From Pseudovibrio sp000156235 (GTDB taxonomy: Bacteria > Pseudomonadota > Alphaproteobacteria > Rhizobiales > Stappiaceae), in assembly GCF_000156235.1 (NCBI RefSeq), contig NZ_DS996811.1, positions 62,001 to 126,000 of the forward strand: DNA of 64,000 nucleotides, in the 5' to 3' direction. The first letter of the stretch is position 1. Each line of letters opens with the position of its first letter. Both the position numbers and the translations under genes were made by a program. This document shows, piece by piece, positions 25,352 through 33,748 of this stretch. The notes under the pieces were generated by a model. The model worked only from the letters and a program-made list of their open reading frames with translations, was not told where the DNA came from and searched no databases.

Positions 25352-26358
25352 TTGTGTTGTTGGTGTCGCTGGTTTCAGCCCGCGCCTATGAGATTGAGCA
25401 GCACAAGGTCTTCCCAGCCTCACAAGAGGCGCAGACCCTGCGCATCATCTCCAACTCCGACATAGATATCTTCGCCCCGATGGTGGAAGCCTTCCAGCGC
25501 AAGTATCCGCACGTTTCTATTGATTACACCGTGGTCAGCAGCACGGAGTTGATGAAAGCGCTCTATGAGGAGCGACAGGTGTTCGACGTGGCTATCTCCT
25601 CGGCGATGGACCTGCAGGTGAAACTGGCCAATGACGGTTTCACAAAGCCGCACAGCTCATCAGTTGCCGGCTTGATGCCAGACTGGGCCCGCTGGCGTGA
25701 CCACGTGTTTGCCTTCACGCAGGAACCAGCCTCCGTGGTTTACTCCAAGTCGGCTTTTGAAGGGCTGGAGATCCCAACCTCACGGCAGAACCTCATCTCA
25801 ACCCTGCGCAACAATCCAGACCGCTTCCTCGACAAAGTCGGCACCTACGACATTCGCCAGAGTGGGCTTGGCTTTCTGTTCGCCACGCAGGATGCACGCA
25901 CCTCAGACACGTTCTGGCGCCTCAATGAAGTGATGGGTAGCCTCAATGCCAAGCTTTATTGCTGCTCTGCGGATATGATCTCAGACATCACAACAGGCGA
26001 TCTGGCCGTAGCCTACAACGTGCTCGGCTCCTACGCCTCAGCGCGGGCAGCGAAAGACCCGGATGTTGGCATTCTGGAGCTGGAAGATTTCACCACTCTT
26101 ATGTTGCGTTCTGCTATCATTCCGGCAGGAGCAGAACAGCCGGAGATTGCTGGCGATTTCATTGATCACCTGATCACCGCAAGCTGGAGCGAGGAGGGCG
26201 CAGACTACTACCCTTACCCAAAGCTCAATCACAGCGAGGTGGCACCAAACCTGTCCTTACGCGCCATTCGTTTGGGGCCGGGCCTGCTGGTTTATCAGGA
26301 TAACCTCAAGCGGCAGCACTTCCTTCAGGAATGGCAAAACGCGATCATTCAGCAGTGA
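25321..26358 (+). CDS. Periplasmic ABC-type binding protein linked to TctDE
   Basis: A 345-residue exported protein with a signal peptide (MRILLFPSVLIVLLVSLVSA, then RAYE). The mature part has the type 2 binding-protein fold pattern (TLRIISNSDIDIFAPMVEAF, then QRKYPHVSIDYTVVSSTELM; VYSKSAFEGLEIPTSRQNLI) and resembles iron(III) or thiosulfate-type solute-binding proteins. No permease or ATPase follows. Because its start lies inside the tctE gene, it is produced with the two-component system, which suggests a sensory role, presenting a ligand to the kinase, rather than transport. This is inferred from gene order. Confidence 0.87.
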   Translation: MRILLFPSVLIVLLVSLVSARAYEIEQHKVFPASQEAQTLRIISNSDIDIFAPMVEAFQRKYPHVSIDYTVVSSTELMKALYEERQVFDVAISSAMDLQVKLANDGFTKPHSSSVAGLMPDWARWRDHVFAFTQEPASVVYSKSAFEGLEIPTSRQNLISTLRNNPDRFLDKVGTYDIRQSGLGFLFATQDARTSDTFWRLNEVMGSLNAKLYCCSADMISDITTGDLAVAYNVLGSYASARAAKDPDVGILELEDFTTLMLRSAIIPAGAEQPEIAGDFIDHLITASWSEEGADYYPYPKLNHSEVAPNLSLRAIRLGPGLLVYQDNLKRQHFLQEWQNAIIQQ

Positions 26359-26438
26359 TAGGAGATGAACCATTTTCTCTTTTCAGCAGACTGAGTTTGT
26401 GGCATGACACGCCTCCCAAATTCAGATGAGTGAAGTCC

Positions 26439-26912
26439 ATGAGTGTTATGATCCGCCCGCTAGAAATCACCGATGCCCCACACTGCGCGCAGATCTATTA
26501 TGATGCGATCATGATCGGCGCGAAGGACTACTACACAACGGAACAGCTCAACGCATGGGCAGGTCCTCAACCCAACCCGGAAGGCTGGACCAAGAATCTG
26601 GATGGAATGACAGGTTTTGTGGCTATCAAAGAAGATGCCGTCATCGGTTTCATGACCATCGATATGGAAGGCTACATCAAGTTTGCATTTGTTAGCCCGT
26701 TTGAGAGCCGCAATGGGGTTGCTACAGCCATCTACAACGCTCTGCTGAACTGGGCAATTGAGCGCAACATCTCGGCTCTGTCATCAGACATCAGCCTTGC
26801 CGCCAAGCCCTTCTTCCTTCGGCAGGACTGGCAAGTGGTCCGCCAACAAGCTCCGGTGTGCAGAGGCATTACACTGACAAACTTCCACATGACCAAAGCG
26901 CTGACCGCTTAG
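26439..26912 (+). CDS. GNAT-family N-acetyltransferase
   Basis: A 157-residue acyltransferase. The N-terminus (MIRPLEITDAPHCAQIYYDA) and the core GFVAIKEDAVIGFMTIDMEG with VSPFESRNGVATAIYNALLN are typical GNAT motifs; the RNGVA stretch is the acetyl-CoA pyrophosphate loop. The ATG at 26439 is chosen over a GTG at 26430. The C-terminus RQDWQVVRQQAPVCRGITLT resembles YafP-like members. It is separate from its neighbours on both sides, and the acceptor is unknown. Confidence 0.85.
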   Translation: MSVMIRPLEITDAPHCAQIYYDAIMIGAKDYYTTEQLNAWAGPQPNPEGWTKNLDGMTGFVAIKEDAVIGFMTIDMEGYIKFAFVSPFESRNGVATAIYNALLNWAIERNISALSSDISLAAKPFFLRQDWQVVRQQAPVCRGITLTNFHMTKALTA

Positions 26913-27068
26913 TCCGATCCATTCAATCGGCTTGTCACTATTGTCATTCGGGCTTAGCCTTGACCCCCAAGCCCATTTGCTCACTATGGATACGCTTAAC
27001 CTGCGGCTTACTCATCCAGCAGTCTACATATAACTTATTGATTTCATATATTCTCTTCAGAGGCCACA

Positions 27069-28301
27069 TTGTCAGACGCCACTTTAAAAGCCAGATGGGG
27101 GCAGATCAGCCTACTGTTTTCAGCAAACTTTCTGTCGCTTCTTGGCAATGGTTTGTCTGCAATTGCTATCCCATGGTTCGTGTATGATTTGACGGGCAAT
27201 GCCGTTATCACTGCAACAGTCGCCATTGCGGGGCAATTGCCCAACATCATCGTTGGCCTCTTCAGCGGACCGTTGATTGACCGCTACTCCGCCAGAACTA
27301 TTAGCATCTTCTGTGATGGTGTAAACGCTGTCGCAGTGCTGCTTATCCCGCTGCTTTATGCCCTCGAGATGCTGGACGTGGCCTTGCTTGGCTTCCTCGT
27401 CTTTCTGTCTCAGGTGATTGACGTTCCGGGGCAGACCTCCAAAGCCGTCATGATCCCGGCTTTGATCGACAAAGAAGGCTTGCCACGCGAACGGGTCAAC
27501 GGGCTCAACTCACTGCTGGAGACCGGCGCTGATCTTCTGACACCATCACTAGCGGGTATCCTTATCGCTGCTTTCGGTGCAACCACCGTGCTACTTCTGG
27601 ATTCCCTTAGCTTTCTGATGGCCTTGATGATCGTCTCCATGGGTATCAAAGCCAACCATGTCAGCGCTCCGCCCCAATCAGAGCCACAGCCAACAAAGGA
27701 AGCTTGGAAGTGGATGTTCACAACGCCCAGCATTTTGAAACTGGGCGTCTATGATCTGATCATCAACACCGTCGCTGTTTCCTTGCTGTCACTGGTCCTG
27801 CCAGTGCTGGCAAACGCGAACGATAAACAAGCCATCTGGCTGGGCATCTGGCTCACCTGTTTTGCCTGCGGAACCACACTCACAACCATCGCCTACACGG
27901 TTTTGGGCCACCGCATCTCATCTCTCCGCCTTTTGCAGCTCACGCCAATCGGCCAGGCCATTGGCCTTGGCCTCTTGCTTTGGGTGTTCGCTGACATGGC
28001 CAACACGAACCTCACCTCAACGACTGGCATCATCGCCGCACTGGGAATGTTCCTCTACGGCCTAAACCTCGGTGTCGGAAGCGTGGTCGACGCAACCGTG
28101 CTCCAGAAACTCGTCCCTGAAGCTAAACGCGGCACCGTCTTCTCCACCTTCTCCTCCCTCCGCTACACCGGCGTCCCCCTAGGCCTCCTCCTCAGCGGCA
28201 TCCTTCTGGAACAAAACAACCCAATAACGCTATTCGGCACATTCATAGGCTTGCTACTGGTGAATGCAGTGATTTGGGTTTGGGGCAGATTGGAAGTGTG
28301 A
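27069..28301 (+). CDS. Major facilitator superfamily efflux transporter
   Basis: A 410-residue membrane protein with about twelve hydrophobic segments. The TTG start follows AGAGG. The N-terminus (NFLSLLGNGLSAIAIPWFVY) and loop FSGPLIDRYSARTISIFCDG resemble the macrolide-efflux or enterobactin-exporter type MFS group, and GTVFSTFSSLRYTGVPLGLL lies in the last third. It probably exports a small hydrophobic compound by proton antiport. No regulator is adjacent, and no terminator is evident after it. The substrate cannot be told. Confidence 0.88.
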   Translation: MSDATLKARWGQISLLFSANFLSLLGNGLSAIAIPWFVYDLTGNAVITATVAIAGQLPNIIVGLFSGPLIDRYSARTISIFCDGVNAVAVLLIPLLYALEMLDVALLGFLVFLSQVIDVPGQTSKAVMIPALIDKEGLPRERVNGLNSLLETGADLLTPSLAGILIAAFGATTVLLLDSLSFLMALMIVSMGIKANHVSAPPQSEPQPTKEAWKWMFTTPSILKLGVYDLIINTVAVSLLSLVLPVLANANDKQAIWLGIWLTCFACGTTLTTIAYTVLGHRISSLRLLQLTPIGQAIGLGLLLWVFADMANTNLTSTTGIIAALGMFLYGLNLGVGSVVDATVLQKLVPEAKRGTVFSTFSSLRYTGVPLGLLLSGILLEQNNPITLFGTFIGLLLVNAVIWVWGRLEV

Positions 28302-28548
28302 GGAAGGTGGGTCTTAAAGCAGATACCTACAAGTTCCATAATATATATTCTGCCCCTTACATTCAGAAGCTCATGTGGCACAAGCTCCAGAAGATCAAAC
28401 TTCATTATCTCTAAAAGTCTCACTCTCCTCACTAATGTGATCGCGAGAGTGAACATCATCAACGTAAACTCATAAGTTCACCCTCAACCCTCCTTAACAC
28501 TTCTCCCCTAGGCTTCAGCAACAAATCAAAAGCCCATAGGGGAAGAGA

Positions 28549-29382
28549 GTGTGTGATGCGTGTGTGATGGAGGTGGTGAAGGGGCGGTTGTCGCGGAGGG
28601 GGTTTTTGAGTGGAGCTGTGGCTTCTGCGGCAGGGGGAGCGGTGTTGAGTGCGTCCGCGCTTTCTGCGACAGCGAATGTGTTGCCTGAGAATGTTTCATT
28701 TTCCAATGTGATTGATCTGACACAGACGCTGACGCCGGACTTTCCCACATTTGAGGGCGGGCCTGCTTTTGAGGAGAGTTACGAATACACCTTTGCAAAA
28801 GATGGCTTGAACCTGAAGACCTTGCACTATCACGAGCATGTAGGCACGCACTTTGATGCGCCGATCCATTTCAGCAAGGATGGGCAATCTATTGATGAGA
28901 TCCCTATTGAAAAGTTCGTCTGCCCTCTGGCGGTGATTGATGTGCGGGATCAGGCGGCGAACAATGCTGACTACCGTGTTATGCCAGAAGATATTCGGGC
29001 TTATGAACAGCAACATGGACGCATTCCGGACAGATCCTGCGTGGCAATGCTTTCTGGATGGCCACAATATGTGGGAACGGAGAAGTATCGGGGGGAAGAC
29101 AGCAAAGGTGTGCTGCATTTCCCTGGGTTTCATGAGGAAACAGCTAAATTTCTGATCAATGAGCGCAGCGTTTATGGGCTTGGGGTAGACACCCTCTCCA
29201 TAGATTATGGACCGACGAAGGACTTTCCCGTGCACTACCTGTGGCTTGGGTCCGGACGGTATGGCATTGAGAACCTCACCAATCTGGATCAGGTGCCCTT
29301 GGCAGGCGCGACGATCATTGCTGGAGCGCCGAAATTTAAAGGCGGGACCGGCGGTCCAGGGCGGGTTCTAGCCGTTTACTGA
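28549..29382 (+). CDS. Tat-exported cyclase-family metal-dependent hydrolase
   Basis: A 277-residue protein of the cyclase/kynurenine-formamidase-like family. The metal-site motif HVGTHFDAPIHF is intact near residues 97-108. The N-terminus has a twin-arginine signal (LSRRGFLSGAVASAAGGAVL), so the folded, metal-loaded enzyme should act in the periplasm; most family members are cytoplasmic. The GTG start follows AGGGGA at a suitable distance, and the leader MCDACVMEVVKG precedes the Tat motif. Family members hydrolyse amides or cyclic esters, such as N-formylkynurenine; the substrate here is unknown. Confidence 0.85.
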   Translation: MCDACVMEVVKGRLSRRGFLSGAVASAAGGAVLSASALSATANVLPENVSFSNVIDLTQTLTPDFPTFEGGPAFEESYEYTFAKDGLNLKTLHYHEHVGTHFDAPIHFSKDGQSIDEIPIEKFVCPLAVIDVRDQAANNADYRVMPEDIRAYEQQHGRIPDRSCVAMLSGWPQYVGTEKYRGEDSKGVLHFPGFHEETAKFLINERSVYGLGVDTLSIDYGPTKDFPVHYLWLGSGRYGIENLTNLDQVPLAGATIIAGAPKFKGGTGGPGRVLAVY

Positions 29383-29385
29383 TGC

Positions 29386-29418
29386 AAAAAAGGAGAGTGG
29401 CCTTCGCCTACTCTCCTT
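29386..29418 (-). terminator. Terminator between convergent genes
   Basis: Arms AAGGAGAGT and ACTCTCCTT, with an inner GGC/GCC pairing around a CTTC loop and one bulged T. On the minus strand it ends in TTTTTT, so it serves the metallo-hydrolase gene ending at 29427; on the plus strand there is no U-run. Confidence 0.85.
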
Positions 29419-29426
29419 CTGAGTTG

Positions 29427-30644
29427 TCAGTTTGACGGACGGGAGGCCACTTGAGGTTCACCGCTGTTCATCTCTTTGGCGCGTTTGACGATTTCTTCAA
29501 CACGCGTTGCCCAGATTGGGCGCTCTTCTGCGGTCTTCCATGGCACCTGAGGCCACCAGGCTGTGGTGGAAACCACCTGCCCCGGCTCAACAGAACCACC
29601 CGGCAGCGGCACTGCCAGATCAACACCATATTTTTCAGCGGCAACCATTACCCGCTCAACAGGTTCTGTCCAGTTGTGGGAGGACAGGTCAAACAGGCCC
29701 CAGTGAACCGGCAACATGGTTTTACCCTTCACCAGTTTGTGGGCCAGAACAGCTTGTTCCGGGCCGAGGTGCGTATCCTTCCAAAGGGGGTTATAGGCAC
29801 CAGTCTCAATCACCGTCAGATCAAACGGGCCGAGGCGTTCACCAATCTCCTCAAAGCGATCATGCATGCCGGTGTCACCGGAGTAGAACACGGCGTGCTC
29901 AGGACCATTGAAGGCCCAGCCTGCCCAGAGCGTTGCGTTAACATCGCTGAAGGTGACAGAGCGGCCAGAGCGGTGGCGGGAGGGTGTGGCGGTCACGGTG
30001 GTCTCTTCCACCTTTGCGGACTGCCACCAGTCCAGCTCAGTAATGTCAGCGCTCGCGACGCCCCAGTATTCCAGATGAGACCCTACTCCAAGCGGAACAA
30101 TCCATTTCACCTGCTTTTGCGCCAACTTTTGGACGGTTACCATGTCCAGATGGTCGTAGTGATCGTGAGAGATCACCACCGCATCAATCTCAGGCAGGTC
30201 TTCCAGTGCAATCAGCGGATCATAGAAGCGCTCTACCCCTGCCCATGGCAGTGGAGAGGCGCGCTTGCTCCAGACCGGGTCGATCAGGATACGTGTCTCT
30301 TCCAGCTCCACCAGAAGAGTGGAGTGGCCGAACCAAGTCACGCGGGCACCGGACTCAGGTGGTGTGTTCAGACGGTCGCCGATGGTTTCGGTCGGAACAG
30401 GTTGCTGCGGACGGTTGTGATCGGTCGGCTCTAAAATGAACTGACGGAAAATCTCACTCAGTGGGCCGCGGACCATAGGAAGCTTGTTTGCAAAGCTGCC
30501 ATCGGCCCATTGGTCAGACTGGGCCAGTTGTGCCTTGTGTTCCTCATCTGGCTTCTGCCCCATATTGGTGTAGGCACTGGCGTAAATCGCGCCAACTCCA
30601 ATCACCACAACGCCCAGCACTCCACCGGCAATTTTCTTAATCAT
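29427..30644 (-). CDS. Metallo-beta-lactamase-fold hydrolase (UlaG / NAPE-PLD-like), membrane anchored
   Basis: A 405-residue protein with an N-terminal hydrophobic anchor (IAGGVLGVVVIGVGAIYASA) and a periplasmic metallo-hydrolase domain. The dinuclear metal motif ISHDHYDHLD is near residue 165, and further ligands are likely in FYSGDTGMHD and MLPVHWGLFDLS. The region RVTWFGHSTLLVELEETRIL and DPVWSKRASPLPWAG resembles bacterial relatives of N-acylphosphatidylethanolamine phospholipase D. A phosphodiesterase or lipid-hydrolase role is possible. The gene is monocistronic, with a terminator at 29386-29418 and a CRP-like site 140 bases upstream. Confidence 0.88.
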   Translation of the reverse strand: MIKKIAGGVLGVVVIGVGAIYASAYTNMGQKPDEEHKAQLAQSDQWADGSFANKLPMVRGPLSEIFRQFILEPTDHNRPQQPVPTETIGDRLNTPPESGARVTWFGHSTLLVELEETRILIDPVWSKRASPLPWAGVERFYDPLIALEDLPEIDAVVISHDHYDHLDMVTVQKLAQKQVKWIVPLGVGSHLEYWGVASADITELDWWQSAKVEETTVTATPSRHRSGRSVTFSDVNATLWAGWAFNGPEHAVFYSGDTGMHDRFEEIGERLGPFDLTVIETGAYNPLWKDTHLGPEQAVLAHKLVKGKTMLPVHWGLFDLSSHNWTEPVERVMVAAEKYGVDLAVPLPGGSVEPGQVVSTTAWWPQVPWKTAEERPIWATRVEEIVKRAKEMNSGEPQVASRPSN

Positions 30645-30991
30645 TCTCTTTTTGCAATCTCTTACAGCCGAGCTTTTGGCGCTTTGCCAGCTCTTGTTGC
30701 CCTTCTCTCGCTGCTTAAACTAGGAAGCACATAGTGTACATACCAGACGCATTTTGTAAATTTTGCACCTTGCCCTGCAAAACTGTGATGTCCATCACAA
30801 AATGCAGGTGCTGCAAGATGCGTTGATCACTCTAATACTCTTAGTAAAAATTCGCAGCAAAACATCGTGCGTGGCTCAAGTCGCGGTTAACTGAACTGCT
30901 CATTTGACGGTATCTCCCTTAAGAATGCTCAGTATTTTGGCCTTATAGATGATGAAAAGCCAAAGTATGCGCAGTCGTTTGGAGCATCTCG
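30645..30991. other. Divergent intergenic region with a CRP-like site
   Basis: These 347 bases separate the divergent metallo-hydrolase and coiled-coil genes. I see no coding frame with support. The region is AT-rich in places and holds the palindrome at 30784-30799; both promoters should lie here. Confidence 0.7.
30784..30799. promoter_or_regulatory. CRP/FNR-type palindromic binding site
   Basis: TGTGA-TGTCCA-TCACA is a full match to the CRP half-site arrangement TGTGA-N6-TCACA, and the symmetry extends to TGTGATG/CATCACA. It is 140 bases upstream of the metallo-hydrolase start and 193 upstream of the coiled-coil gene start. A CRP-like regulator, possibly cAMP-dependent, could control one or both genes. 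Confidence 0.6.
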
Positions 30992-32611
30992 ATGCCGAAG
31001 TCTAACCTCACCCCTGAGCAGGAACAGTGGACTGAACTGGTCCTCAAGCACTTGAACTTGAAGAACGTGGATGAGGTGCAACTGGACGAGAGCAATGCGG
31101 GCCACACGCAGCCCAACGAGGTCAATCCGGGCAAACGCGCTGCCCGCCGCGCACGTGTGCTGGTTTCCAAAGACAGCCCCGCTGCCTATCAGCAGCAGGC
31201 TGAGCAAGCGGCAGAGCAGTTCAAAGCTGAGATCACGCAACTCTCCAACCGGTATCAGACACTGGCCACCAACGCCCAGAAGCTGGACGCGCAGGCCCGT
31301 AAGCAACTGGTCACCAAAGAGCACATCGATGCGTTTAAGGTGCAGGTTGAGAAGATCAGCAACACCTTCAAGCAGTTCAATAAGAACTTTTCCGGCCAGC
31401 AGCGCCCAGATGCGGGAACCATCAGCCTGCTGAAAACCTTGCTGGACAAGGTTCAGTACCACATCAGCGAAGGCAAAAAGGTTCTGCAGCAGGGCTGTAA
31501 ACATGCGGACGAGATGATCGCCAAGGAAATGCCAGCAGTTGAGGCCTACAAGAACACCGTTGAAGACACCTACGAACACCGCGATGAATTGGTGCAGTGG
31601 GGTGTTGAGACAGCCGCCTTCGACAAGGCGCACCGTATCGCCAACCTTCCCCTTCTTCGTATGCAAAAGGCAATTGCGGATCACAGCTATCCGGGCCTGA
31701 AGTTCATGCTTGGCAAGATTAAAGGCAAGAAGGAAGGCTTCGTCAAAGCCTATGAGGATGCCAAGGAGCAGATTGAGAAGAACCGGGAAGATGCGCAGCA
31801 GCGGCTGGATAAAACCCTCGCCGATGCCACCGCGTTGAACAAGCGGTCCTCAGAACTGGAGCATGCTCCAGAGGCACTCGCCCAGTTTACCTCTGCTTTT
31901 GACAAGGTGGCCGCTGCCACGCCAAAGGGCCTGCAAGCGCTTTCCGGCGGAGATTATCAAGGTGCCATCGCAGTGGTGCATGAAAATGAAAGTGCGCTGT
32001 TTGATATGCAGCAGATCTGGTTTGCCAGTGCCTCAACATCTGAAGACGAAGCAGATGGCCCAGTTGAAAAGGGCAAGCCCATCCCCACACGCAAGAAGAT
32101 CGAGAACCTGCGCAATGCTTTGGATCAGGCGTATGAGCGGCTGCCTTTCATCAAAGACTGTCTGCCCAATGCGCATCAGTATGAAGCAGAGTGCAAGTCT
32201 TTGAAGACATTGCTCACCTCAGCTCAGTCTGATCTGATTTCCGGCAGGGTTGAAGAAGCGGAAGAAAAGGTGCTCCCACTTAGGAAAATCCGCTTCCAGC
32301 TCTACAGCATGACCCACAAGGCCAAGGGGCAGCTGGAGTGGGTTGAAAAACAGCTCATTCAGCTGAAAGACGAAGCAAAGTCCTGGCTGGATCAGCACAA
32401 AGACCTCAAGCTCATCAGCCAGTCCGATGAGAACGCCAAGCAAAGCTTTGATGCCTATGTGAAAGAAGCGGATGTGGTGAAAGGCCACTTCGACAATGCG
32501 CAAGGCCACCTTGAGAACGGCAAGGCCATTCAGGCGCAAAAATCCGTCGATGAAGGCACCAACAGCCTGAAACGCCTTATCTCACACGCCACCGATATCG
32601 AGCTGGATTAG
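30992..32611 (+). CDS. Large coiled-coil protein of unknown function
   Basis: A 539-residue, highly charged, soluble protein without signal peptide or membrane segment. I do not recognise the family. Long heptad-like helical stretches are visible (AYQQQAEQAAEQFKAEITQL near residue 70, KLDAQARKQLVTKEHIDAFK near 105, AYEDAKEQIEKNREDAQQRL near 255, VEKQLIQLKDEAKSWLDQHK near 455). Two related modules may be present: a stretch about residues 60-200 and one about 380-535 both alternate coiled coils with lysine/glutamate-rich turns. GGAG eight bases before the ATG supports the start. It may be a structural or scaffold protein. Confidence 0.75.
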   Translation: MPKSNLTPEQEQWTELVLKHLNLKNVDEVQLDESNAGHTQPNEVNPGKRAARRARVLVSKDSPAAYQQQAEQAAEQFKAEITQLSNRYQTLATNAQKLDAQARKQLVTKEHIDAFKVQVEKISNTFKQFNKNFSGQQRPDAGTISLLKTLLDKVQYHISEGKKVLQQGCKHADEMIAKEMPAVEAYKNTVEDTYEHRDELVQWGVETAAFDKAHRIANLPLLRMQKAIADHSYPGLKFMLGKIKGKKEGFVKAYEDAKEQIEKNREDAQQRLDKTLADATALNKRSSELEHAPEALAQFTSAFDKVAAATPKGLQALSGGDYQGAIAVVHENESALFDMQQIWFASASTSEDEADGPVEKGKPIPTRKKIENLRNALDQAYERLPFIKDCLPNAHQYEAECKSLKTLLTSAQSDLISGRVEEAEEKVLPLRKIRFQLYSMTHKAKGQLEWVEKQLIQLKDEAKSWLDQHKDLKLISQSDENAKQSFDAYVKEADVVKGHFDNAQGHLENGKAIQAQKSVDEGTNSLKRLISHATDIELD

Positions 32612-32623
32612 GCCCCTCTTCCC

Positions 32624-33217
32624 CTAAGGCTGCAGAAGTTTTTTGATGCTTTTTGCGAGGGCCTGCTTGGTTTCTTCGCCGCTGACTTTGTCGGTCATCA
32701 GCCAGCGGGTGAGCAGGCGGTGGGCCATTCCCATGATGGCCTGCCCTAGCAGCTCAGCGGATGTTTCATCCCAGACGGTTCCTTCACTCTGGCCATCTGC
32801 GATGATGCGGGTGGTTTCATCATGCAAAGCAACGTGCGTGAACTGGGTTTGCCCCATCCAATAGGCCTGCGGAATGTTCAGAAACACGATGCGGGCGATG
32901 CTTGGGTTGGCGAAATAGAACTCGCACCAGATATCCAGAAAGGTAAGGCATTTATCGACCGTGCTCTCAGCCTCTCGGGCTGCCTGCATTGCCTCTGCAT
33001 AGAGGTTTTCAAGATCCCCTTTGATGCAGGCGTAGAGCATCTCTTCCTTGTTGCCAAAGTACTTGTAAACCGTTTGTGGGCTCACACGCGCCTGCTGGCA
33101 GATCTGCCGGATTCCCACATCCTGATACATTCCGGAGGAGAAGATCTCCAGAATGGTTTTGCGAAGTGTTTCAAGCGCTTCCGGCTTTATTGTTCTGCGG
33201 TCTACTTCCACGGTCAT
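32624..33217 (-). CDS. TetR-family transcriptional regulator
   Basis: A 197-residue repressor-type protein. The start at 33217 (MTVEVDRRTIKPEALETLRK) follows GGGGAG and puts the helix-turn-helix at residues 25-60 (DVGIRQICQQARVSPQTVYK, then YFGNKEEMLYACIKGD). The rest is the variable helical ligand domain. It is divergent from the lipid-hydroxylase operon starting at 33386, which it most likely regulates. The ligand is probably a fatty or acyl compound, judged by the target genes. Confidence 0.9.
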   Translation of the reverse strand: MTVEVDRRTIKPEALETLRKTILEIFSSGMYQDVGIRQICQQARVSPQTVYKYFGNKEEMLYACIKGDLENLYAEAMQAAREAESTVDKCLTFLDIWCEFYFANPSIARIVFLNIPQAYWMGQTQFTHVALHDETTRIIADGQSEGTVWDETSAELLGQAIMGMAHRLLTRWLMTDKVSGEETKQALAKSIKKLLQP

Positions 33218-33385
33218 TCTTATTGGCTCCCCCCAACTTCTCCCATTGTATCCGTTTTTCATTTGTCTCCTAGCCGCCTTGTCCGAAGATGTACCGAAAA
33301 ACACTCCGGATTTGATCGAGATCAATTAACTTGACACATCAACAAGACTCGGTAACGATGTTTCCACAATTTGGGAGGGAGAACT

Positions 33386-33748
33386 TTGGGGGAGTTTCAA
33401 ACTTATCTGCCAATTTACGCAATTGTTCTCGCAGCAATACTCTGCGTGGGCGAAACACTCATTTTGGTCAGAACCAACAAATATTGGCCGCTATCCATTG
33501 ATGACTATCTGGCTTGCGGCGCGCTCATCATTTCTGCTTTGATTTTTGAAAGTGCAGCCGGCGTTGTTCTTATGCTTTGCGCATGGGCGTTCATGACCGG
33601 CAATCTTTACGCCATGCTGTTTACGCGATTGGACCCGCACACCGGCACACGCGAACGCATACCGGCACTTTCGGTTCTTCTTGGCGCAGCTTCACTCGGT
33701 CTTGTTGCAACCTTCGCAACGCTTATTTCAAGGATGGTTCCAGCATGA
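33386..33748 (+). CDS. Small four-helix membrane protein
   Basis: A 120-residue inner-membrane protein with about four hydrophobic segments (IYAIVLAAILCVGETLILV, then CGALIISALIFE, VVLMLCAWAFMTGNLYAML and VLLGAASLGLVATFATLIS). The TTG at 33386 is chosen because GGAGG lies at proper spacing; another TTG at 33371 would place the start inside that ribosome-binding site. Its stop overlaps the PhyH gene start (ATGA), so the two are translated together. The function is unknown; it may anchor the soluble dioxygenase to the membrane. Confidence 0.75.
   Translation: MGEFQTYLPIYAIVLAAILCVGETLILVRTNKYWPLSIDDYLACGALIISALIFESAAGVVLMLCAWAFMTGNLYAMLFTRLDPHTGTRERIPALSVLLGAASLGLVATFATLISRMVPA

Noticed and set aside
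28421..28451. CACTCTC / GAGAGTG hairpin after the MFS gene
   Set aside because: The stem is interrupted, no U-run follows on either strand, and it is over 100 bases from the stop.
29451..30434. A 327-residue plus-strand frame opposite the metallo-hydrolase
   Set aside because: The minus-strand frame has the metal-binding motif and a membrane anchor; the plus-strand frame has neither ribosome-binding site nor domain pattern.
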